16,063 nucleotides of DNA from Patescibacteria group bacterium. Lineage in GTDB: Bacteria; Patescibacteriota; Minisyncoccia; Minisyncoccales; CG1-02-41-26. The DNA lies in assembly GCA_020724125.1 (NCBI GenBank), contig DYHM01000006.1, forward strand, positions 1 through 16,063, read 5' to 3'. How positions within the stretch are numbered: position 1 is the stretch's first letter; every line of letters starts with the position of its first letter. The translations under genes and the position numbers were made by a program. Of the stretch, positions 7,401-12,480 are shown one piece after another. The notes under the pieces were generated by a model. The model searched no databases and was not told the origin of the DNA. It saw nothing but the letters and a program-made list of their open reading frames with translations.

Positions 7401-10400
7401 AAGCCAACCCTCTAATAGGACCCCCACCGATTCCTTGGGTTCTAATTTGGTGAAACCCGCTGGGGAAATTTAAGAAAAGACCTATTCCAGAAGTATCCGC
7501 ATCAGTAGATTCACGCCAAACTTGGTTGCCAACGACATGCAATCTTTGTTCTGGGTCCGTCGTCCCAATGCCAACGTTGCCTGTATCAGCCTTAACAATT
7601 AATTTATCACTGTTATCGCTGCCTGGGCTTGTTCTTAATATAATGTCATTAAAATCCGAACCAAGCGTTGTTATCCTTAAAGCAGAACCGTCATGATTAA
7701 ATCCATATCCTTCCATTCCTGTGCCATTTTCAACCCTAACGCCAGGCACTGCTAGACTTGCGCTTTTTAGATGTAGCTTTACCGTAGGGTCCGTCGTCCC
7801 AATGCCAACGTTGCCTGTATCAGCCTTAACAATTAATTTATCACTGTTATCGCTGCCTGGGCTTGTTCTTAATATAATGTCATTAAAATCCGAACCAAGC
7901 GTTGTTATCCTTAAAGCAGAACCGTCATGATTAAATCCATATCCTTCCATTCCTGTGCCATTTTCAACCCTAACGCCAGGCACTGATAGACTTGCACTTT
8001 TTAGATGTAGCTTTACCGTAGGGTCCGTCGTCCCAATGCCGACGTTGCCGGAAGCATCTATTCTTAATCTTTCTGACCCTGCGGTGGAAAAAGCTAAAGT
8101 ATCAACGGCTGGTCTAAAAATCCCTAAATTTGAATTATTAGTAAAGGAATAACTTGGCGCAGTAATTGTTCCATCAGGCGCTAAAAGCGGCCAGGATACT
8201 CCTCCTGCTTGCCAAGCGCCAACTCCTAAGGCATCTGAAGTTAAAACATAACCAGCCATGGCTCCAGTTGGCATCTTAAATCCAGCCATCTTGGTTGTGC
8301 CAGCCACATCAAGTTTTTCAGCCGGGCTTGTCGTCCCGATGCCGACATTACCATCTTTATCGATAATGAATTTTTCAACTGTTTGATTCCTAATTGATAA
8401 GAGTTTCGCTCCGCTTATTGTAAGATTTTTTTCAGTATCAAAGATATATCCTACTGATGTTGTTAAATTTTCTACTGGAGACTTTAATAAGGGTTTATTT
8501 AAAACAATCTCATCGTCTTTTGTATCTCCAATAAATAATCTGTTTTTATCACCAATTCGACCACGCCTAAAAGCATAACGAGTTTCAACTATGGTTCCTG
8601 ATGTCGTAATCTTGCCATCAACCCATTCCGCTCCATTTACTAAAGTTCCTGTATTATTATTTCCCGAATAGTCGGCTGCTAATATCCCTGTTCCCTCATC
8701 TAAATGCCAGCCAGCTTTTAAATTTGGTCCTGGTTGCCCATAAGTTCCTTGTCCAGCATTATAATCAGCTGTAATTTGTGCTTGTGTTAAAGCTATATCA
8801 TAGAGTTTTATTTCATCTATAAGTCCTGCGGCATATCCACCAGTTCCAGCGTCTCTTCTTCCTATCCATAACTCATCTGTTCCCGCAATAACTGGCTGAG
8901 GAGTTCCATGCGTTATTCCTGAAACTAAATTAGCGTCTTGATAAACTAACCAATTTGTTCCCTGCCAAATCAAAGCGTAATGATGCCAGTTCTCATCTGG
9001 GCTTAAATTATGCCGTTTAAAAGCATCTCCTCGCCCAATCATATCTATATAACCAGAAGGCCCTGCGTTAAAATAGGATAAATAACCATTTGTCTGTCCC
9101 CAAAATGAATTCTTTTTGCAAATAATATAAACATAATTACCAGGTGGAACATATTTTGCCCAGAAAGTAACACTCAAATTATTTTCAAGCGCTACTGTAG
9201 AACTATTTGGAATATTAATATATTGACTTATCCCATTAAACTTTACTGCTTTTCCTGGAACTGCTGGTCCTGGAACTTTGCCTTCTATCCAGGCAACGCC
9301 ATTAACCAAAGTTGCTGTATGCCCATTTCCCGAATAGTCAGCTGCTATTATTCCGCTTCCTTCGTCAAAATGCCATCCTGCTTCCAGCCCTGATACAGGT
9401 TGCCCATAAGTTCCTTGTCCAGCATTATAATCAGCAATTATTTCTGCTTCGGTTAAAACCTTGCCATAACTTCTTACTTCATCTAAATCTCCATCCCAGG
9501 GCATTGTTCCATCATAATAAGTCCCTAATCTTCCATTATTGAGATTATTATAGCCCATATTAGCCATGTAGGTCGGTGTTAATCTTTGAACTCCATCAAC
9601 ATAGTAAGAAACATAGCCTTCATTAAAAATAACCGCTATATGATGCCATGTTCCATCGCTAATAAAATAAGTTCCTGCTGATGAAATATCGCTTGGAGCG
9701 CTTTGAGTATAAATAGATAAAGTTCCAGTCCCATTCCAGATAAAATGGTTAGCATTTACAGAAAATCTTCCTTTCGTTAATATAGAACCATAATAAGGGT
9801 GAATATGAGTAGTCTTAATCCAAAATAAATAAGTATGTTTTGAACTATGGTCTAAATTTTTAATTGCATTGCCTAAATCAACATAATCATCGCTTCCATC
9901 AAATCTTACTGCCTTGCCTTCGGCAGCTACACCAGTTACTTCTCTATTTTTTATCTCTCCAATCCCTCCTTCTTCTTGGTTCCCACTGGCTTCCAAAAGC
10001 AATGAGTTAATATTTACTCTCCCAGCCACTGAAAGTTTACTAGTTGGAGTTGGTGTTCCAATACCAACATTGCCGCCAAGGAGTTGGATATTGCCAGCTG
10101 ATTCCAAAATGATATTGCCAGAACTAACAGTTTTAATAGAGATATTTGCTCCTTCGCGGTAAAGTCCTTGGGCAGTAAAGGCATAACCAAAGGTGGTTAA
10201 TGGAATTCTGGGGGTCATCTCAGGATCAGCGCCAACTTTAATTGATAACCAATAAGGCTTGATAAAATCAAGATTAAAGGGTAAGACTGAACCTAATTTA
10301 ACATTGAAATAACCATTGGTGACAGCGACTGAATTGTGAGTTTCTGGACCCCAGACCATATTTCCTCCAGTTGAAGCATCATAAAGCCGAAAAGTAAAGT

Positions 10401-10569
10401 TATAGGTTCCAGTTAAAGGATTGCCAGCCACATCCTTAAGCTTGCCGTGATAATTGATAACCTGAGGAATACCGGTTTGGGCTTTTAAGATCTGAACTAC
10501 AAAAAGGGAGACAATAATGCCAAGAATGAACAGACTGATTAAAATTGAAATTGTTTTTTGTTTTTTCAT
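4450..10569 (-). CDS. Giant tail-fibre-like surface adhesin with LamG domains, propeller repeats and C-terminal S74 chaperone domain
   Basis: This is a 2039-residue probable surface protein. Residues 7-27 are a hydrophobic export or anchor segment. An N-terminal domain (about 35-150, VINYHGKL...GNPLTGTYNFTFRLYD) is common in tail-fibre-like bacterial proteins. About eleven fibre modules with the header GNVGIGTTSP..KLHV follow through the protein. Two LamG/concanavalin-like domains lie at about 219-385 and 440-605 (GKAVRFDG, WHHIAV, LDEV, ADYNAG). Residues 1458-1749 hold seven copies of a 42-residue SVTYGNGLFVAVA/MTSPDGINWT repeat, probably a seven-bladed propeller. At about 1798-1905 is an S74 intramolecular chaperone domain with Ser1801 and Lys1806 in SDLFIK, the spacing of the self-cleaving dyad, then a coiled coil. 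The C-terminus is Ser/Pro-rich and ends at a probably premature stop. Attachment is inferred; a prophage origin is unlikely because no phage genes flank it. Confidence 0.85.
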   Translation of the reverse strand: MKKQKTISILISLFILGIIVSLFVVQILKAQTGIPQVINYHGKLKDVAGNPLTGTYNFTFRLYDASTGGNMVWGPETHNSVAVTNGYFNVKLGSVLPFNLDFIKPYWLSIKVGADPEMTPRIPLTTFGYAFTAQGLYREGANISIKTVSSGNIILESAGNIQLLGGNVGIGTPTPTSKLSVAGRVNINSLLLEASGNQEEGGIGEIKNREVTGVAAEGKAVRFDGSDDYVDLGNAIKNLDHSSKHTYLFWIKTTHIHPYYGSILTKGRFSVNANHFIWNGTGTLSIYTQSAPSDISSAGTYFISDGTWHHIAVIFNEGYVSYYVDGVQRLTPTYMANMGYNNLNNGRLGTYYDGTMPWDGDLDEVRSYGKVLTEAEIIADYNAGQGTYGQPVSGLEAGWHFDEGSGIIAADYSGNGHTATLVNGVAWIEGKVPGPAVPGKAVKFNGISQYINIPNSSTVALENNLSVTFWAKYVPPGNYVYIICKKNSFWGQTNGYLSYFNAGPSGYIDMIGRGDAFKRHNLSPDENWHHYALIWQGTNWLVYQDANLVSGITHGTPQPVIAGTDELWIGRRDAGTGGYAAGLIDEIKLYDIALTQAQITADYNAGQGTYGQPGPNLKAGWHLDEGTGILAADYSGNNNTGTLVNGAEWVDGKITTSGTIVETRYAFRRGRIGDKNRLFIGDTKDDEIVLNKPLLKSPVENLTTSVGYIFDTEKNLTISGAKLLSIRNQTVEKFIIDKDGNVGIGTTSPAEKLDVAGTTKMAGFKMPTGAMAGYVLTSDALGVGAWQAGGVSWPLLAPDGTITAPSYSFTNNSNLGIFRPAVDTLAFSTAGSERLRIDASGNVGIGTTDPTVKLHLKSASLSVPGVRVENGTGMEGYGFNHDGSALRITTLGSDFNDIILRTSPGSDNSDKLIVKADTGNVGIGTTDPTVKLHLKSASLAVPGVRVENGTGMEGYGFNHDGSALRITTLGSDFNDIILRTSPGSDNSDKLIVKADTGNVGIGTTDPEQRLHVVGNQVWRESTDADTSGIGLFLNFPSGFHQIRTQGIGGGPIRGLAFGSSAIPGDGIGMVMTNAGNLGIRTTSPGANLHIVRNIDDYKFALGVESVADGRIGLKAGDLATKWASLTMARDGTNRFFIQRYGGTFENPTWEASVVNIDLDAPDQSLVLDGNGNVGIGTTGPLRKLSIVDSGVGLDRPAPNVLGFYTDNLERMRIDSFGNLGIRTTSPGANLHIVRNIDDYKFALGVESVADGRIGLKAGDLATKWASLTMARDGTNRFFIQRYGGTFENPTWEASVVNIDLDAPDQSLVLDGNGNVGIGTANPQAKLDVAGNLMARNNVSIGQIDARATKLLNVLGGDAIQRDAIILLDSVDGLDGGQSAYMEINSNVSGGADNAMVRFKNDGVEQGRIGGADGGLVFWSGGGIERMRIDAAGNVGIGTTSPGVKLEVVGDVISKGTSWTIRVNATNNWWESVTYGNGLFVAVASDVVDNKVMTSPDGINWTSRTIPVNNAWYSVTYGNGLFVAVADSGTGNRVMTSPDGINWTIRTSAADNGWHSVTYGNGLFVAVAETGIGNRVMTSPDGINWTIRTSAADIWWQSVTYGNGLFVAVAASGIGNRVMTSPDGINWTSRTSAADNGWLSVTYGNGLFVAVAYDGVGANDRIMTSPDGINWTIRTNPVDNEWHSVTYGNGLFVAVASSGIGNRIMTSPDGINWTSRTSPVNIFWRSVIYGNGLFVAIASDGTGNGVMTSGKSEINAIATNNIYQGGMSIFGNVGIGRAPITNRLEVEGDASKTTAGDWLANSDLFIKTDIETIEGLSFLSRLNPVKFRYTDEYRTLHPNIEDRFYYNFIAQEFAEVFPDAVKGSGEFLANGHEILQLDPYVANIVAIKAIQEQQKQIEELKLQLNSNGSLAGSESTDESESSLSFTKKVKQALTSLGLFIENGIARIEKLFTKEIVVEKILTDEITAKRIKMIDKATGEIYCAWIENGEWIKMKGECGTTASVNPPSMFKSPISSEPATPSELPISSESPTSSNQKQPIP
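5323..6198 (-). repeat. Seven tandem ~126 bp coding repeats (propeller-like array)
   Basis: Within the adhesin, seven consecutive units of about 42 codons encode W-x-SVTYGNGLFVAVA, a short variable loop, G-N-R-V-MTSPDGINWT and a RTSAADNG-type linker. The units are very similar at DNA level and differ mostly in the loop after VAVA and at the residue after Trp. Unit five carries two extra residues (GANDR). The last unit is degenerate: YGNGLFVAIA is kept but PDGINWT is lost. Seven units would close one propeller. Confidence 0.9.
6613..6921 (-). repeat. 309 bp exact duplication, copy A (inside adhesin gene)
   Basis: Every base I compared matches copy B at 7039-7347, at an offset of 426 bp (142 codons), so both copies are in frame. 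The segment encodes a full fibre module from GNLGIRTTSPG through SLVLDGNGNVGIG. The adjacent sequence between copies is unique. Perfect identity suggests recent duplication or ongoing gene conversion. Confidence 0.95.
7039..7347 (-). repeat. 309 bp exact duplication, copy B (inside adhesin gene)
   Basis: This is the partner of the segment at 6613-6921, identical by eye over the full length. Copies A and B are separated by a unique stretch of 117 bp that encodes the LRKLSIVDSG... module. Recombination between them would delete or add 142 codons without changing frame. Confidence 0.95.
7553..8020 (-). repeat. Two tandem 234 bp units in the adhesin gene
   Basis: The units at 7553-7786 and 7787-8020 are direct neighbours. 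By eye they differ at only two bases, near 7752/7986 and 7762/7996. Each encodes a 78-residue fibre module (GIGTTDPTVKLHLKSAS...LIVKADTGNV). A third copy of the first 20 bases begins at 8021, marking the repeat junction. This is a younger event than the divergent modules around it. Confidence 0.93.
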
Positions 10570-10602
10570 AGTTTTTTAATTAAATTTTTTTTTAAAATTT
10601 AC

Positions 10603-11262
10603 TCAAAAATGTCTTTTTTTTAATTTCTTGGCTTCTTCAAAAAAATTTTCCATTCTTGATGCTTAATTTTTTTTAAGCATCCGTGGATAATCGGCTAATT
10701 TTAAAACTTCTATAAACCTTGTTCCTAACTCAATCAAAGAAATATCCTAATCAAATTTAGCTTTCGCCTGCATTAAAAGTTCTTTTAGGTCGTATCTCTT
10801 TTCTTTAATGATAAAATAGATATCTATAAAATCCCTATCCCTTGGCTTTAAAACAACAGTATGGACCTTATCTACTCCAATATCATAGATACTTTCTATT
10901 TCCAGATTTTTAAATCTTAATCCTCTTTCAATTCTGGGAAATGGATAATAATTAAAATCAACTTTTAAAACTCCGCCGTTTTGAAAATGGAGAAAAAAAC
11001 TATAGAGATCCATTACTCGCTTGGTCTTAATCTTTTCTAATCCCAAAATTTTCGATTGAGTTTTAAAAAATCTTATAATGGGATTAACCTCTTGTTTTTC
11101 GCTAAAAAAATCTAAATCTTCAGAAATTCGATGTTTTAAATAAAATTCAGCCAGCGTTGTTCCTTCCGCTAAATAAAATCTTTGGATAAAATATTTTTCC
11201 TTGGAAATTATTTCTAAAACTTTCTTTTAGGGAGGAGTTAAAATGCTTTTTTCCTTGACCAT
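10603..11262 (-). pseudogene. AbiEii/AbiGii-like nucleotidyltransferase toxin, interrupted by three stops
   Basis: AbiEii-type proteins are nucleotidyltransferase toxins of type IV toxin-antitoxin/abortive-infection pairs. A single frame from ATG at 11262 to TGA at 10603-10605 (about 219 codons) has the expected order. It begins SILTPP.KKVLEII, then RFYLAEGTTLAEFYLKHRISEDLDFFS, the G-x-T...SEDLDFF nucleotidyltransferase signature. Next come VDFNYYPFPRIERGLRFKNLEI, KPRDRDFIDIYFI, KFD.DISLIELGTRFIEVLKLADYPRML and an EEAKKLKK tail. In-frame stops occur at 11227-11229 (TAA, expected Gln), 10747-10749 (TAG, where the family usually has Trp after KFD) and 10663-10665 (TAA). The longest open piece has no ATG. 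The catalytic residues survive, so inactivation is by nonsense changes. It lies just upstream of the adhesin. Confidence 0.85.
10658..10681. repeat. 9 bp hairpin inside the AbiEii remnant
   Basis: GATGCTTAA (10658-10666) and TTAAGCATC (10673-10681) are perfect inverted arms around a six-T loop. The arm contains the third in-frame stop of the remnant. No T-run follows on the minus strand, so it is not a standard terminator. Confidence 0.5.
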
Positions 11263-11457
11263 AATAAAAAACTCTAAAAACTCTCGATAGCAAAGGTTAA
11301 GGTTATTTTTAATTTTTTCCCAGCGCTTTCTTAATAATTTTTCACTAATTTTCTCTCCGGCCTGACCATAATTTATCATTTGCTCTAATCTTCAGATTTT
11401 GTAACCTTTTAGGTTTTCCTTTTTAAATTTTTTTTCATCAACCAACCAATTGTACAT
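11263..11457 (-). pseudogene. Small partner gene of the AbiEii-like toxin (antitoxin-like), interrupted by TGA
   Basis: ATG at 11457 opens MYNWLVDEKKFKKENLKGYKI, then TGA at 11392-11394, then RLEQMINYGQAGEKISEKLLRKRWEKI and EFLEFF. Short proteins of this shape (W.VD...L...YK-W-RLEQLINYG...GEK...LLKK-W) are, as I recall, found directly before AbiEii-like genes in candidate-phylum genomes, where they would act as antitoxin. The TGA sits where Trp (TGG) is expected, a one-base change. The frame then runs without a stop straight into the AbiEii start (ATG 11262), 195 bp downstream in the same phase. The partner's own stop therefore seems lost as well. Function is inferred from position only. Confidence 0.5.
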
Positions 11458-11467
11458 TTTCTTTTAA

Positions 11468-11569
11468 AGAAATCGGAAATCGGCTAATCGAAACCAGAAA
11501 ACAGTAGAGAGAGCAGAAATCGGAAATCTGTTCTCTGTTTTTCGTTTTTCCTACCGATTTCTGATTTCT
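11468..11569. repeat. aatcgg-type inverted/direct repeat cluster
   Basis: The 16 bp AGAAATCGGAAATCGG at 11468-11483 has an inverted copy with one mismatch at 11554-11569, and a partial direct copy lies near 11515. Between them, arms at 11508-11517 and 11527-11536 (9 of 10 pairs, 9 nt loop) are followed on the + strand by G and five T. That is terminator-like in shape, but no + strand gene precedes it. It fills the gap between the AbiEii locus and the next minus-strand gene. Confidence 0.6.
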
Positions 11570-11604
11570 AACAACTGATTTCTGTAATCATTGTTTCGGA
11601 TTTT

Positions 11605-12294
11605 CTATGTTGGTTCATAAAGCCACCGCCAATTTCCATTTTCATTGATAAAATAATTTTTTTCTTTTTCTTGTTTTATTTCCTTTGTTTCAATTATTTC
11701 AAAATTTTTAATTAAAACGATCTCTGTTGCATTTTGATAATTTTTTTTAGTAAAATCAGATTTCCAGTTATCTAAAATTTTAATTTCTGTTTGGAATTCC
11801 GGTTTCAATACTTTTAGCCCCTCTTTTTCTTTTTTGTCCCGCCAGGCATTTTTCTCAGCCAAATATCTTTCTTCCGGATAAATTGCTTTTATATCAGGAT
11901 GAAAAATCTGATAAATTTTTCTGTATTGACGGTCTTGTTCATATTTTTCTAAATAGATAAAAAGGTTAAAAAGAGAATTATCTATCGCAATTTCTAGATA
12001 TTTTCTATTGGCAACCGGGATAATTGTTTCCTTAAAAACGCCCGGACCTTTTATTAAAATTTTACCATTTTTAGAAACTTTTTCAAAGTGAAATTCTCCA
12101 TTAGCATTAGTTTTGGTTTGTAAAGAATCAACAATAATATCTAAACCAGCAATGGGATTTCGCGAAACCGCCTCAACTACCTTGCCAAAAAGGGGCTGAA
12201 ATTTTTCTTTCTTCTGAATAATTCTGAATAAGAATAAACAACTAAATATCAAAAGAACTATTAGTGCAGTAATAATTATTTTTCGTTGTTTCAT
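11605..12294 (-). CDS. Membrane-anchored protein with carboxypeptidase-regulatory-like domain
   Basis: The 229-residue protein has one N-terminal hydrophobic segment (about residues 6-25) preceded by positive charges (MKQRK), so it is probably anchored with the rest outside. Residues 35-105 (LFGKVVEAVSRNPIAGLDIIVDSLQTKTNANGEFHFEKVSKNGKILIKGPG) show the pattern of a carboxypeptidase-regulatory-like beta-sandwich: a GKV start, a NANGEF turn and a final glycine-rich strand. Residues 110-229 are helix- and strand-rich with conserved-looking aromatics (YRKIYQIFHPDIKAIYPEERY) ending in NENGNWRWLYEP. This recalls NTF2-like accessory domains, but I cannot assign it. There is no visible enzymatic motif. 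It lies downstream of the cohesin gene, separated by the repeat array at 12310-12480. Confidence 0.6.
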   Translation of the reverse strand: MKQRKIIITALIVLLIFSCLFLFRIIQKKEKFQPLFGKVVEAVSRNPIAGLDIIVDSLQTKTNANGEFHFEKVSKNGKILIKGPGVFKETIIPVANRKYLEIAIDNSLFNLFIYLEKYEQDRQYRKIYQIFHPDIKAIYPEERYLAEKNAWRDKKEKEGLKVLKPEFQTEIKILDNWKSDFTKKNYQNATEIVLIKNFEIIETKEIKQEKEKNYFINENGNWRWLYEPT

Positions 12295-12309
12295 AAACTT
12301 AAGTTTGAA

Positions 12310-12480
12310 AATTGATGCCGCGTTAAATTCAAATTTTAAAATCCTAAATTCTAAACAATATCAAAACTCAAATGTTCAAAATTCAAAATTTTTTATTTTT
12401 GTTTTGGATTTTGGAGATTTTGATTATTTGGATTTGTTTAGGATTTAAAATTTAGGATTTTGGATTTAGAATTTTATTTT
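12310..12480. repeat. Second copy of the AT-rich intergenic repeat array, overlapping a gene end
   Basis: This is the same word family as at 2461-2700. The core gatttgttta, ggattt, ttaggattttggatttagaa at about 12430-12473 closely matches 2620-2655, and its complement (aaatcctaaattctaaacaa) is at about 12340-12359. The right end overlaps the last codons of the cohesin gene: residues KILNPKS and the stop are read from the repeat. Confidence 0.75.

Noticed and set aside
10603..11457. Alternative genetic code (UGA or UAG sense) as explanation for the stops
   Set aside because: The interruptions use TGA, TAG and TAA together, and the long intact genes use TGG for Trp and no in-frame stops.
11508..11542. 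Hairpin followed by T-run as a + strand terminator
   Set aside because: No + strand gene lies upstream for more than 7 kb, and the hairpin belongs to a repeat cluster.
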